Origin: Pradoshia eiseniae
GTDB taxonomy: Bacteria; Bacillota; Bacilli; Bacillales; Pradoshiaceae
Assembly (NCBI RefSeq): GCF_002946355.1
Contig: NZ_PKOZ01000002.1
Span: 124,001 to 188,000 of the forward strand
DNA length: 64,000 nt
Direction of reading: 5' to 3'
The notes under the pieces are model-generated. The model was not told the DNA's origin, made no database searches, and saw only the letters and a list, made by a program, of their open reading frames with translations. Shown here piece after piece: positions 17,172 to 26,184 of this stretch (within the stretch, counting starts at the first letter, position 1; every line of letters starts with the position of its first letter). A program made the position numbers and the translations under genes.

Positions 17172-18149
17172 ATGAGTAATTTATTTACTGCATTAAAAGA
17201 AAAGGTTTCCGGTCATAATTTACGTATCGTATTCCCAGAGGGTACAGATGAGCGTATTTTAGAAGCGGCAGGCAGATTAGCTGCTGATAAAACTGTTGTT
17301 CCTGTTTTAATCGGAAACATTGAAGAAATTAGTGCAAAGGCTAGTGATATGGGGATTTCTGTAGAAAATATGGAAATCTATGATCCGGCTAATTATATTA
17401 TGATGGATGAATTGGTAGCGGCTTTTGTAGAACGCCGTAAAGGGAAAGTGACAGAAGAGCAAGCGCGCCAAATCCTATTAGATGAAAACTATTTCGGCAC
17501 AATGCTTGTTTACTTAAATAAAGCTGAAGGACTTGTTAGCGGTGCAGCTCATTCAACAGCTGATACAGTTCGCCCGGCGCTGCAGATTATCAAAACGAAA
17601 CAAGGCGTGAAGAAAACTTCTGGTGTCTTCATCATGGTAAAAGGCGACGAGAAATATGTATTCGCCGATTGCGCGATCAATATTGCGCCGGACAGCCAAG
17701 ACCTTGCGGAAATCGCAATTGAGAGTGCACGTACTGCACGCATGTTCGACCTAGACCCGCGTGTGGCAATGCTAAGCTTCTCTACAGTTGGTTCTGCTGT
17801 GTCTGAGGAAACAACAAAAGTAGCAGACGCTGTGAAGCTTGTAAAGGAAATGGATCCGCAAATGATCGTGGATGGAGAAATGCAATTTGACGCAGCAATC
17901 GTTCCGTCCGTAGCGGCTTCAAAGGCCCCTGATTCTCCGTTGCAAGGGGCAGCGAATGTATTCGTATTCCCAAGCCTCGAGGCTGGTAACATCGGCTACA
18001 AGATTGCTCAGCGTCTTGGCGGATTTGAAGCTGTCGGTCCAATCCTTCAAGGATTGAACGCGCCAGTGAATGACCTTTCCCGCGGATGTAATGCAGAGGA
18101 TGTATACAACCTTGCATTGATTACAGCATCTCAAAGCTTGGTACGATAA
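17172..18149 (+). CDS. pta: phosphate acetyltransferase
   Basis: A 325-residue Pta, the usual size in Bacillus (short form without the N-terminal DRTGG domain). It converts acetyl-CoA and phosphate to acetyl phosphate for overflow acetate formation. Characteristic segments: RIVFPEGTDERILEAA at the N-terminus, GLVSGAAHSTADTVRPALQ mid-protein, and FPSLEAGNIGYKIAQRLG near the C-terminus. AGAGGAGG precedes the ATG. It has its own promoter, cre and terminator, so it is mostly monocistronic despite the nearby lipL. Confidence 0.97.
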   Translation: MSNLFTALKEKVSGHNLRIVFPEGTDERILEAAGRLAADKTVVPVLIGNIEEISAKASDMGISVENMEIYDPANYIMMDELVAAFVERRKGKVTEEQARQILLDENYFGTMLVYLNKAEGLVSGAAHSTADTVRPALQIIKTKQGVKKTSGVFIMVKGDEKYVFADCAINIAPDSQDLAEIAIESARTARMFDLDPRVAMLSFSTVGSAVSEETTKVADAVKLVKEMDPQMIVDGEMQFDAAIVPSVAASKAPDSPLQGAANVFVFPSLEAGNIGYKIAQRLGGFEAVGPILQGLNAPVNDLSRGCNAEDVYNLALITASQSLVR

Positions 18150-18175
18150 GACAATCAATTTAAGAATGAACAAGG

Positions 18176-18210
18176 ACGGCGTCTCGAATCATGCAGACGC
18201 CGTTTTTTTT
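18176..18210 (+). terminator. intrinsic terminator of pta
   Basis: A perfect 9-bp stem (18176-18184 and 18195-18203) and eight T residues. It lies inside the longest open frame of lipL, which supports a lipL start after it. Confidence 0.9.
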
Positions 18211-18225
18211 GAAGGGACGAGAAAG

Positions 18226-19056
18226 ATGAGCTTGTTAAGACAAGGTACATGGAGAATCATTGATCATAGTACATCAGGGATTTATATGCGAGCGCTTCAA
18301 TCGTTTGCGGTTGATGATACATTATGCGCGGCTGTCGGCGGAGGGATGTCACCGGCTGCAGCGAGAGCTTGGGTACATAAGAAGACTGTTGTCATGGGCA
18401 TACAGGATGGAAGGCTCCCATTTTTGCAAAAGGGTGTTGAATTTGTGCAAGGCCAAGGCTATGACTGCATTGTTCGCAACTCTGGCGGCCTGGCTGTCGT
18501 GCTGGATGAAGGCATCCTTAACCTGACACTCGTTTTCCCTGAAAAAAGCGGCCAGATTGGCATCAACAAGGGGTATGACGCCATGTGGGAGCTCATTCGC
18601 CATATGTTTCGTGATTTTGATGCGGAGATTGAGGCAGGGGAGATAGTTGGCTCGTACTGTCCGGGCAGCTATGATTTGAGCATAGACGGCAAGAAGTTTG
18701 CTGGCATCTCCCAGCGCCGTATTCGCGGAGGGGTTGCTGTTCAGATTTATGTGGATGTGTGTGGAAATGCAGCCGATCGTGCGGCTCTTATTAAGGCGTT
18801 TTATGAGAACGCACGCGGAGATGAGGAGACGAAGTTCGTCTATCCGGATGTTAATCCGGATGTAATGGCCTCTCTTTCAGAGCTGCTGTCAGCTGATTTA
18901 ACAGTTGAAGAGGTTGTTCGCCGTTTCCTTCAATCGATTAAGAGCTTCTCGGATGAGCTTGTGAGCGAAGGGTTGACGGGGGAAGAGCAGCCTGTTTATG
19001 AATCCTATTTAGAGAGAATAGAAGAGCGAAATGAGAAGCTTGGACTTTTAGAATGA
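18226..19056 (+). CDS. lipL: octanoyl-[GcvH]:protein N-octanoyltransferase
   Basis: A 276-residue BPL/LPL-fold amidotransferase that moves octanoyl groups from GcvH to E2 subunits in the Bacillus lipoate pathway. The N-terminal DDTLC, the lipoyl-binding VVRNSGGLAVVLD, and GSYCPGSYDLSIDGKKFAGISQRR with its catalytic Cys all match LipL (YwfL). The frame is open from 18166, but that start lies before the pta terminator; ATG 18226 has GAAGGGACGAG upstream and gives the family N-terminus. Follows pta as in B. subtilis. Confidence 0.94.
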   Translation: MSLLRQGTWRIIDHSTSGIYMRALQSFAVDDTLCAAVGGGMSPAAARAWVHKKTVVMGIQDGRLPFLQKGVEFVQGQGYDCIVRNSGGLAVVLDEGILNLTLVFPEKSGQIGINKGYDAMWELIRHMFRDFDAEIEAGEIVGSYCPGSYDLSIDGKKFAGISQRRIRGGVAVQIYVDVCGNAADRAALIKAFYENARGDEETKFVYPDVNPDVMASLSELLSADLTVEEVVRRFLQSIKSFSDELVSEGLTGEEQPVYESYLERIEERNEKLGLLE

Positions 19057-19082
19057 AGGCAGATTTGCTGCCTTCGTTTTTT
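19055..19082 (+). terminator. intrinsic terminator of lipL
   Basis: An 8-bp stem (19055-19062 and 19068-19075) that begins inside the lipL stop codon, with a 5-nt loop and T run. Confidence 0.85.
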
Positions 19083-19090
19083 TGCACCCA

Positions 19091-19124
19091 AAATAAAAAC
19101 CAGTTCACGAATTGGAACTGGTTT
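19091..19124 (-). terminator. intrinsic terminator of rsfA
   Basis: A 10-bp stem (19097-19106 and 19115-19124) just past the stop of the minus-strand rsfA gene, with A-rich sequence to the left acting as T tract. Confidence 0.75.
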
Positions 19125-19132
19125 GAAGGGTT

Positions 19133-19885
19133 TTATTCAGCGATTTTCTCGAGGTTGCCGTTTCGGTCCATCTTAAACTTTGTTGCTTGGCGTTCCTCTT
19201 CTTCAATTAGCGCGAGCTTACGGGCGCGATTCATAATATTCATTAGTGTTTCATAGTCTTCCTGGATAGTATGCGTGTTCTCTTGAACATTATCAAGCTT
19301 GTGCTGAAGCTCTCTGTTTATCTCTTTTAAATCATGCATTTCTAGCTTCAGGCGCTCATTTTCGGATTGAAGGGCTTGGATTTTCAGGCTATCTCCGTCA
19401 TAGTTTTGCAGGAAGGAGATCACATCAGCCATTGTAATTTCTGAGGGCTGAATGGCTTCCATCATCGGGAAGAAGCTTGGCTGCTCCACGACTGTCTCTT
19501 GGTGTACCGCTTTTCCTTCAGCTGATCCTTCTGCGGAGGGCTCCATTTCCATCAATTCCTCTTCCATTGCGGTTGTAACGGTCTCGAAATCTCTTAATGA
19601 TGGCACAGGTGGTTGATAGAGAATCTTTTTCTTGCCGCCTTGGTCCTTGCCGAGCAAACGCTGGCGCTGCTTTCTTTGCTTTCGGGCCAATTGCAGGGCT
19701 TTCTCGTAATTGTGGCGAACAACCGCGTTCCAGCGGAATCCGCAGGCGGCTGCCGTCCGGTTTAATTTGTCGCCGACCTCATCAAATGCATTCAATTGTG
19801 TGCTGCCTTCACGAACGTGCCTTAGTACGGTTTCAGCCAGCAGCAAGTCATTTTCTTCTGTCCATGCATCTTGTCTAACTTTCAT
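19133..19885 (-). CDS. rsfA: RsfA-family prespore transcriptional regulator
   Basis: A 250-residue DNA-binding protein. The N-terminal 65 residues form a Myb/SANT-like helix-turn-helix ([20 protein letters not shown]...[14 protein letters not shown]) typical of RsfA and its relatives YlbO/GerR. The middle is acidic and variable; residues about 160-215 ([20 protein letters not shown]) form a coiled coil. RsfA tunes sigma-F-dependent genes in the forespore. The start at 19885 has AGGGAG upstream and opens with [15 protein letters not shown]; the open frame to 20032 adds unconserved residues. Position before ywfO matches B. subtilis ywfN. Confidence 0.9.
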   Translation of the reverse strand: MKVRQDAWTEENDLLLAETVLRHVREGSTQLNAFDEVGDKLNRTAAACGFRWNAVVRHNYEKALQLARKQRKQRQRLLGKDQGGKKKILYQPPVPSLRDFETVTTAMEEELMEMEPSAEGSAEGKAVHQETVVEQPSFFPMMEAIQPSEITMADVISFLQNYDGDSLKIQALQSENERLKLEMHDLKEINRELQHKLDNVQENTHTIQEDYETLMNIMNRARKLALIEEEERQATKFKMDRNGNLEKIAE

Positions 19886-20098
19886 GTCTACAACTCCCTT
19901 ATTAAAAATAAATTTGCAAATTATGGTTCTAGCATGGGCAGATAAGAGAAATTTTATACAGGTTACTAGATTTTTTCGTTGCCTTATAGACTTTACATCA
20001 TTCTTGCAAACATAAATGTGTGAGTGATACAATACGCTTTAGGTCCAATAGTCCCGTATTCAAGGGGCTAATTTTTTGGTAAGAAAGGATAGGCGGTC

Positions 20099-20320
20099 AT
20101 GTCGAATGAATTTAGGGTATGTGACGACTGTCAAGCCACAAACTTAAAAACACTGCTACCGAAACTGAAAAAGGTTGATCCAGATGCAAAAATCGAAATC
20201 GGGTGCCAGTCCTATTGTGGGCCAGGGCGCAAGAAATCCTTTGCGTTCGTGAACAATCGTCCTGTGGCTGCCCTGACAGAAGATGAATTGATTGAAAAAG
20301 TGGAAAAGAAGATTAAATAA
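20099..20320 (+). CDS. DUF1450 (YuzB-like) small protein
   Basis: A 73-residue protein with four Cys: a CDDC pair near residue 8 and [24 protein letters not shown] in the second half. This spacing is that of the DUF1450/UPF0349 family, which resembles a thioredoxin-like small [2Fe-2S] ferredoxin in pattern, although no cofactor has been established here. AAGGATAGG-type site upstream. It is monocistronic with its own terminator. Function unknown. Confidence 0.8.
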   Translation: MSNEFRVCDDCQATNLKTLLPKLKKVDPDAKIEIGCQSYCGPGRKKSFAFVNNRPVAALTEDELIEKVEKKIK

Positions 20321-20323
20321 TAC

Positions 20324-20360
20324 AGAAGCCGTGCTCCTAACTGGGGTGCGGCTTCTTTTC
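20324..20360 (+). terminator. intrinsic terminator after the DUF1450 gene
   Basis: A 14-bp stem with G-T pairs (20324-20337 and 20343-20356), a 5-nt loop and T run. Confidence 0.85.
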
Positions 20361-20417
20361 ATAAAATCAGTCCTGTGAACCATACTAAGAGAAATCTTGT
20401 AGGGGGAAGGGGATTGA

Positions 20418-23400
20418 ATGAGGTTTTTGCTGACAATCGCAGCCGCTATGATCGTAGGAGCTGGATTTTCTTCACATCGAGGTGCGGAAGAAGTACCTGA
20501 TTTACTGATTACGGAGGTTTCTCCGGACGGAAATCATTATGAATATATCGAGATATACAATAATACGAATGAGGCGGTCAATCTTGGTGACTATTCCCTC
20601 CGCTATCTTGCGATGGATAAAACGATGCGGACCTGGGACCTCAAGGAACGGACAATGGTGCCGGCAGGAAAGGCAATTGTCCTCTGGTTTTCGAATAAGC
20701 GTCCTGTGTCAGAATTTAACGAGCATTACAAAAGGGATGTCCGGCTGCTCGCCGACTTGAAGGGAACCTTGAAAAACAAGGGGAAGAATACACTTGTTCT
20801 CGCTACTGATACCGGGGCGGTTATTTCTTATGTCACCTATGAAACAGGAAATACACATTTCCGCCATGCAGGAAAGAGGAAGAGGCTGAAGGAGATGGAT
20901 AGATCTCGTCCTACACCAGGTATTGTGACGAAAGAGCAAGTACCAGATGAATGGAATGAGAAGCAAATAGGCGGGAAAATGACGTTCAATCCGATTAATC
21001 TGCCCAATGAGATTCCTGAACGGACAGACCTTGAGCTCGAGGCAGAAATAAAGGGGAAAGAGCCTGTTAAGAGAGTTGAGATGTTTTATAAGCGGGCACA
21101 GGACAAGAACTATACCCGCATCAAATTCACGATGAAGACGCTGGAGACCTTTCAAGGGTTCATTCCCCGCTATAATCTTTATGGAGCGAAACCTAATATA
21201 GAATACTATTTGGAACTATCGGACGGCTATGGAACGACGACCCGCTATCCAGAAAAGGGAGTCAAGACTATCAAGGTCGGCAATCCGTCCATGTATAAAT
21301 CCGTAAAGTCGGGATTGTCTGTGCAGGATAATACTATTTTGCGAGGTGTAAAAAGAATCCAGTTACATAAACGCTGGGCAGATGAACAGATGGATTTAAT
21401 GCTCGATGGAAGGCCCCTTCTCACCCAGCAAACATTAGGGAAGCCGGCTGCCTTCGTTTTCGAGGGGCTCGGCATTGATGAGCGCAAGAAGAGTGCCATA
21501 TATGTCGGCAAGCAAAGAATCACCTCTCTCAAGCCGACGGAGGGAGAATATATGCCCTATGAAATCTCGATTCCAATCGAGACACTTAAGCCCGGCAAGA
21601 ATCGCATCGCCATTCATACTGGAACAAAGAAGGAGGTATACCGGTCAGGGAAGGTAACAAACATGGAGGATGCCGATCGTTTTACAGTCAAAAATATCAA
21701 GCTATTGCTTGATGACGGAACCATTATTCGGCCGAAAGCCGTCAAGGGTATTAATGCGGAGGGAGATGAAAAGAAGCAAACCTATCATGACGGACGTGAC
21801 TGGGCGCTTGGCAAGAAGGGAATTCTCATCCAGGTGTTTGAGTTCACCATTTCTCCTGCTAAATTTAGGACGCTGCAAGCGGAGATTGATACAACGACCT
21901 ATGAGGATGGAGTCCATATCATTAAGGCGACGGGGGAATCCGAGCATGAGGCAAAGGTAGTCTTTGATAACTCGGCTCCGAAGCTGAACCCTATTGCCCC
22001 GAAGAAAGGGAAGACCTATAAGGGGACATTCACAATCAATGCTAATCCAGAGGATAAGATTACTTCGGTTGCTTCGATAAAGGGGTATTTGGACGGCAAG
22101 GAGATTGACCTTCCGTACACGACATCGTCAGGAAAACTGAGGAAGGGCAAGCATACCGTCAAGATTGTCGCAACGGATGCGGCAGGAAACCGGGCAAAAA
22201 AAACCATCCCTTTTCAGGTAGTTGAAGAAACGCCGATCATTTCTGGACAGATCAGCCCGAAAAATGAGGAGAAGGACGTCTCTTTGCATCCAAGCCTGAC
22301 TGTTAAGGTTGAAGACCCGACAAACGATCGGCTTTTGGCGAAATTCTATGCTGGCAAACGCTATGATTCCAAGAGCCCGCATTTGAAGGCTTACTCCTAT
22401 ATTGCTGATGAGGAGCCGCCGGAAGGCTTGATGACTGAACGTGAGGAGCTGGCGGGAAAAAGTCAGCTCAAACAGGTTGCTGAGGCGGACAAGAAATATT
22501 GGGTGACGAATGCTGATTCAGGATTTCCCTATCAGCGCTATCAGGTGAGCTTGGCTGAGCCGAATTCCGCTATCAAGGAAGTAGAGCTAGAATGGGTTGG
22601 TCATTCTCTTCCGGGAAGGAGAGTGACCATGTATGCCTGGAATCGGCTTGAAGCAAGATGGGATTCCCTTGTATACGGCTATGGTGAGGACGATTTCTCG
22701 CTTCGGGCAAGCATAAAGCCTGAGACCTACATGGATGACGGACTTGTTGATGTTCTTATCCAAGACCGGGTCATCGATGCCGTAAACAGGCCGTTCAACC
22801 TCGTGTGGATGTCAGACACACAATATTACTCAGAGACATTTGCTCATGTATTTCCTGTCATGACAAACTGGATTCGCATCCAAAATCAATTGGGGAATGC
22901 CGAATATGTTATCCATACGGGGGATATGGTCAATGTCCGCTGGGCGAAGGAGCAATGGGAAGTGGCAGACCAGGCAATGAGCATTCTCGATGAGAACCGG
23001 ATTCCATACGGAGTCGTTTCCGGTAATCACGATGTCGGCAATCTTGTTCAAGATTATCGCAATTTTGCTCGCTATTTCGGGAAAAGACGCTTTCATGAAA
23101 GTCCGTTTTATCATGGGACGAAGCAGAATCGAAACCATTATGACTTGATGTCCTTTGGCGGACATGATTTCTTGTTCCTCTATTTAGGGTGGGGACATGA
23201 AACCGAGCGCGAGACTCTCAAATGGGTGAAAGATGTACTGAACCATTATTCGGAGCGGAATGTCGTGCTCGCTGTCCATAATTATTTGGACGATGAGGGA
23301 GAGCGAACATTTAATGGCAGGCAAATATTCGACAAAATCATCAGGCGGTATGACAATATTAAGCTCGTGCTTGCCGGTCATATCCCTGGTGCAAGCAGGC

Positions 23401-23846
23401 ATACAGCCGAGATTCCTGTAAAAGGGGATAAGGGCAAAGTCAGGAAGGTATATGAGATGCTTGCAGATTACCAGAGCGGCCCTGAGGGAGGACAAGGCTA
23501 TATGCGGATGCTTCACTTCGACCCGGCCCATAAGCGCCTGAACGTAAAGACGTATTCTCCATACATGGATGATTATAATTTCTTTGAGCCACAAAAGGAT
23601 GAGTTCACGATTGAAGACTTGGAGCTGAATCCGATTCACAAGCAGGTCGCGACCGATTATATCAGTGTCAATGTGTACTCTAACAAGAAAATCGGCCGTG
23701 ACTATGCCGGCAAAAAGAAACGAAAAGTGAAGGCTCATCTTCATAATTTGAATAAGGACACCGATTATTTCTGGTATGTCGAGCTCAGCGACCGCTATGG
23801 CGGCTGGATGAGGTCACCGCTATGGCAATTCAGGACGAAGGAATAA
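20418..23846 (+). CDS. secreted lamin-tail-domain metallophosphoesterase, multidomain
   Basis: A 1142-residue exported protein. Residues 1-22 look like a Sec signal peptide. Residues about 27-165 form a lamin-tail domain (DLLITEVSPDG..., YIEIYNNTNEAVNLGDYSL). Residues about 190-780 are beta-rich and include an Ig-like stretch around 515-600. A calcineurin-type phosphoesterase spans about 790-1040: SDTQYY, HTGDMVN, SGNHD, AVHN and LAGHIPG supply metal ligands, although the last motif is GHIPG rather than the usual GHxH. The C-terminus (about 1065-1142) resembles a fibronectin-like domain. No LPxTG or S-layer domain is seen, so it may be freely secreted. It lies between rsfA and ywfO, where B. 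subtilis has no such gene. It may act on extracellular nucleotides or phosphoesters; substrate unknown. Confidence 0.85.
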   Translation: MRFLLTIAAAMIVGAGFSSHRGAEEVPDLLITEVSPDGNHYEYIEIYNNTNEAVNLGDYSLRYLAMDKTMRTWDLKERTMVPAGKAIVLWFSNKRPVSEFNEHYKRDVRLLADLKGTLKNKGKNTLVLATDTGAVISYVTYETGNTHFRHAGKRKRLKEMDRSRPTPGIVTKEQVPDEWNEKQIGGKMTFNPINLPNEIPERTDLELEAEIKGKEPVKRVEMFYKRAQDKNYTRIKFTMKTLETFQGFIPRYNLYGAKPNIEYYLELSDGYGTTTRYPEKGVKTIKVGNPSMYKSVKSGLSVQDNTILRGVKRIQLHKRWADEQMDLMLDGRPLLTQQTLGKPAAFVFEGLGIDERKKSAIYVGKQRITSLKPTEGEYMPYEISIPIETLKPGKNRIAIHTGTKKEVYRSGKVTNMEDADRFTVKNIKLLLDDGTIIRPKAVKGINAEGDEKKQTYHDGRDWALGKKGILIQVFEFTISPAKFRTLQAEIDTTTYEDGVHIIKATGESEHEAKVVFDNSAPKLNPIAPKKGKTYKGTFTINANPEDKITSVASIKGYLDGKEIDLPYTTSSGKLRKGKHTVKIVATDAAGNRAKKTIPFQVVEETPIISGQISPKNEEKDVSLHPSLTVKVEDPTNDRLLAKFYAGKRYDSKSPHLKAYSYIADEEPPEGLMTEREELAGKSQLKQVAEADKKYWVTNADSGFPYQRYQVSLAEPNSAIKEVELEWVGHSLPGRRVTMYAWNRLEARWDSLVYGYGEDDFSLRASIKPETYMDDGLVDVLIQDRVIDAVNRPFNLVWMSDTQYYSETFAHVFPVMTNWIRIQNQLGNAEYVIHTGDMVNVRWAKEQWEVADQAMSILDENRIPYGVVSGNHDVGNLVQDYRNFARYFGKRRFHESPFYHGTKQNRNHYDLMSFGGHDFLFLYLGWGHETERETLKWVKDVLNHYSERNVVLAVHNYLDDEGERTFNGRQIFDKIIRRYDNIKLVLAGHIPGASRHTAEIPVKGDKGKVRKVYEMLADYQSGPEGGQGYMRMLHFDPAHKRLNVKTYSPYMDDYNFFEPQKDEFTIEDLELNPIHKQVATDYISVNVYSNKKIGRDYAGKKKRKVKAHLHNLNKDTDYFWYVELSDRYGGWMRSPLWQFRTKE

Positions 23847-23852
23847 GGATAG

Positions 23853-23886
23853 CCTCCATGCAAATGTTCAGCATGGAGGTTTTTTT
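23853..23886 (+). terminator. intrinsic terminator of the lamin-tail phosphoesterase gene
   Basis: A perfect 9-bp stem (23853-23861 and 23871-23879), a 9-nt loop and seven T residues. Confidence 0.9.
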
Positions 23887-23984
23887 CATGCCAAAAAACC
23901 CACTTTTTAAATGATGGCGATAATATGTTTTTTATTCCAAACAAGCTATAATAAAAACATGATTGAGAAGGAAGAGGGAATCAG

Positions 23985-25289
23985 ATGAAGTATTCTCTGC
24001 AAAAAATGAGCGAAGAAAAAGTATTTAAAGACCCGGTGCACCGTTATGTCCACGTGAATGACCGGGTGATTTGGGATCTAATTGATACGAAGGAGTTCCA
24101 GCGCCTGCGCCGAATTAAGCAGCTGGGCACAACTTATTTGACCTTCCACGGGGCTGAGCACAGCCGTTTCAATCACTCTCTCGGAGTATACGAGATTGTG
24201 AGACGAATCGTTGATGGCGTGTTTGACGGCCGTGAGAAATGGAACCCGAAGGACCGGCTTTTATCCTTATGTGCAGCACTTTTGCATGATTTAGGACATG
24301 GGCCATTCTCTCACTCTTTTGAAAAGGTGTTTGAAATGGACCATGAAGTATTTACGCGCCAAATCATTCTCGGCGATACAGAGGTTAATAAGGTGCTCCG
24401 CCGAGTAAACGAGACCTTCCCGAAAGAAGTGGCAGAAGTCATCGCGAAGACACATGCCAATAAGCTTGTCGTCAGCCTCATCTCCAGCCAGCTCGATGCA
24501 GACCGGATGGATTATCTGCTGCGCGATGCTTATTTTACCGGGGTCAGCTACGGCCAGTTTGATATGGAGCGAATACTGCGTGTCGTGCGTCCGACAGAAG
24601 AGCAGGCTGTCTTCAAGCAAAGCGGCATGCATGCGGTAGAGGACTACATCATGAGCCGCTATCAAATGTACTGGCAGGTCTATTTCCACCCTGTCACAAG
24701 GAGCGCGGAAGTCATCCTGACGAAGATTCTCCATCGTGCTAAGGAGCTCTATAAAGAGAATTATCAGTTCCAGCACGAACCCTATCATTTTAATTCTTTA
24801 TTTACACATACGGTTACTCTTCGGGATTACCTGAAATTGGACGATGCTGTGATGCTATATTACTTCCAGCAATGGGAAGAAGAAGAAGACCTGATTCTTA
24901 GTGACCTGTGCCGCCGTTTCAATAATCGCGACCTATTCCAGTATGTTGAATTCACACCATCCAACCAGGAGATGAAGAAGCTCTTAAAGCTGACCCAATT
25001 ATTTGCTAAAGCTGGGATGGACCCGGAATACTATTTGGTGCTCGACTCATCTTCTGATCTTCCATATGACTTTTACCGCCCAGGGGAAGAGGAGGAGCGG
25101 GTGCCTATCTATCTGTTATCGAAAAAGGAAGAACTGAAGGAGCTTTCTCGTGAGTCCGATATCGTTGATGCAATCTCCGGCAAGAGACGTACGGATCATA
25201 AACTCTATTTCCCGGCTGATATGCTTAACGATATGTCTGTCCATGGCCGCGAGAAAGAGGAAATTAAGCGAATGCTCGAATGGGAGTAA
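23985..25289 (+). CDS. ywfO: HD-domain phosphohydrolase YwfO
   Basis: A 434-residue HD-superfamily protein. The metal motif is complete: H in SRFNHSLGVYEI, HDLGHGPFSHSFE, and D in QLDADRMDYLLRDA. The N-terminal VFKDPVHRYVHV is the YwfO-family start. Relatives of this SAMHD1-like group, such as the Enterococcus EF1143 enzyme, hydrolyse dNTPs, so a dNTPase role is likely but not shown for this one. GGAAGAGG lies upstream of ATG 23985; ATG 24006 is a possible alternative. Forms an operon with ywgA, 21 nt downstream. Confidence 0.9.
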   Translation: MKYSLQKMSEEKVFKDPVHRYVHVNDRVIWDLIDTKEFQRLRRIKQLGTTYLTFHGAEHSRFNHSLGVYEIVRRIVDGVFDGREKWNPKDRLLSLCAALLHDLGHGPFSHSFEKVFEMDHEVFTRQIILGDTEVNKVLRRVNETFPKEVAEVIAKTHANKLVVSLISSQLDADRMDYLLRDAYFTGVSYGQFDMERILRVVRPTEEQAVFKQSGMHAVEDYIMSRYQMYWQVYFHPVTRSAEVILTKILHRAKELYKENYQFQHEPYHFNSLFTHTVTLRDYLKLDDAVMLYYFQQWEEEEDLILSDLCRRFNNRDLFQYVEFTPSNQEMKKLLKLTQLFAKAGMDPEYYLVLDSSSDLPYDFYRPGEEEERVPIYLLSKKEELKELSRESDIVDAISGKRRTDHKLYFPADMLNDMSVHGREKEEIKRMLEWE

Positions 25290-25310
25290 TCTAGACAAAA
25301 GAGGTGAAGA

Positions 25311-25841
25311 ATGGTGTTAAAGGATCATGCACGCATCCTTTCAGCCATAAATGCTACAGGGCATATCGCTGGAAGAAAAAAGCTACAAAAGATGATCTTT
25401 ATTTCAAAGAAACTGCAATATCCATTTCATGAGAAATTTGAATTCCATTTTTACGGACCGTACTCAGAGGAGCTAACATTAAAGATTGAGGAATTACGAA
25501 ATCTGGGGCTGATTGAGGAGCTAAAGGATAAGGAGAATGGCTGCCTTCAATACGATTATTCCTTGACTGAGGCCGGCCGCGAGTTCCTGACCTTGTATGA
25601 GAATGGCCTTGATGAGCGCCTTATGCTATTTTTAAATGAACTCAATGGGCAGACTGCCCGCTTCCTTGAGCTCGTCTCAACCATCTTTTTCTTTGATCAT
25701 TTGCCAAAGCCTGAAATCGTCCAGAAGATTGAAGAACTAAAGGCGAAGCAAAATTATTCAGCGGAAGAGATTAAAGAGGCGTTTGTCTATGTCGACGAGC
25801 TGATTGAGACCAATAAACAGCCATTATCCATGCATTCATAA
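25311..25841 (+). CDS. ywgA: YwgA family protein
   Basis: A 176-residue soluble protein recognised from its place after ywfO and from its start KDHARILSAINATGHIAGRKKLQKM. The GRKKLQKMIFISKK stretch, FYGPYS and the L-rich helices are reminiscent of winged-helix proteins with a Panacea-like FxGPYSxEL motif; I would not go further. GAGGTGA precedes the ATG. Function unknown. Confidence 0.8.
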   Translation: MVLKDHARILSAINATGHIAGRKKLQKMIFISKKLQYPFHEKFEFHFYGPYSEELTLKIEELRNLGLIEELKDKENGCLQYDYSLTEAGREFLTLYENGLDERLMLFLNELNGQTARFLELVSTIFFFDHLPKPEIVQKIEELKAKQNYSAEEIKEAFVYVDELIETNKQPLSMHS

Positions 25842-25847
25842 ATCAAA

Positions 25848-25878
25848 AAAGAATGGAGCAGTGACTGCTCCATTCTTT
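25848..25878. terminator. bidirectional terminator between ywgA and the tautomerase gene
   Basis: A perfect 14-bp inverted repeat (25848-25861 and 25865-25878) with a 3-nt loop, between convergent genes, A-rich on the left and T-rich on the right. Confidence 0.9.
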
Positions 25879-25888
25879 GCCATCACCC

Positions 25889-26074
25889 TTATTGGTCGCT
25901 TAAGCGTTTGCCGCCTGGGGCATAATGGTTTTTGGACATTTCCTCGATGAAGACCGTAATATTCTCACGAGGAGCTCCTGTTGTTTCAGAAACTGCCTCC
26001 GTTACTTTTTCGCAAAGGGCTTTCTTTTGCTCCTCTGTGCGTCCTTCAAGCATTTTTACAGTGACAAATGGCAT
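25889..26074 (-). CDS. ywhB: 4-oxalocrotonate tautomerase-family enzyme YwhB
   Basis: A 61-residue tautomerase. After removal of Met the catalytic Pro1 is exposed (PFVTVKMLEGRT); the conserved Arg follows in the same segment and the second conserved region is NITVFIEEM. Its sequence is close to B. subtilis YwhB. The natural substrate is unknown; relatives tautomerise 2-hydroxymuconate-like dienols. AGGAGG precedes the ATG. Monocistronic. Confidence 0.92.
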   Translation of the reverse strand: MPFVTVKMLEGRTEEQKKALCEKVTEAVSETTGAPRENITVFIEEMSKNHYAPGGKRLSDQ

Positions 26075-26184
26075 GGATATTCCTCCTTGTTTATCATGGA
26101 TATGAGCTTAGTTTTTCATAAATAGAATGAGAAAGCAAGATAACCTTTAGTACATAATCAATCCATATAGAAAGGGAGATGTTT

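Noticed and set aside
18166-18225. 20-residue N-terminal extension of LipL
   Set aside because: It would start inside the pta terminator hairpin and is not like the family.
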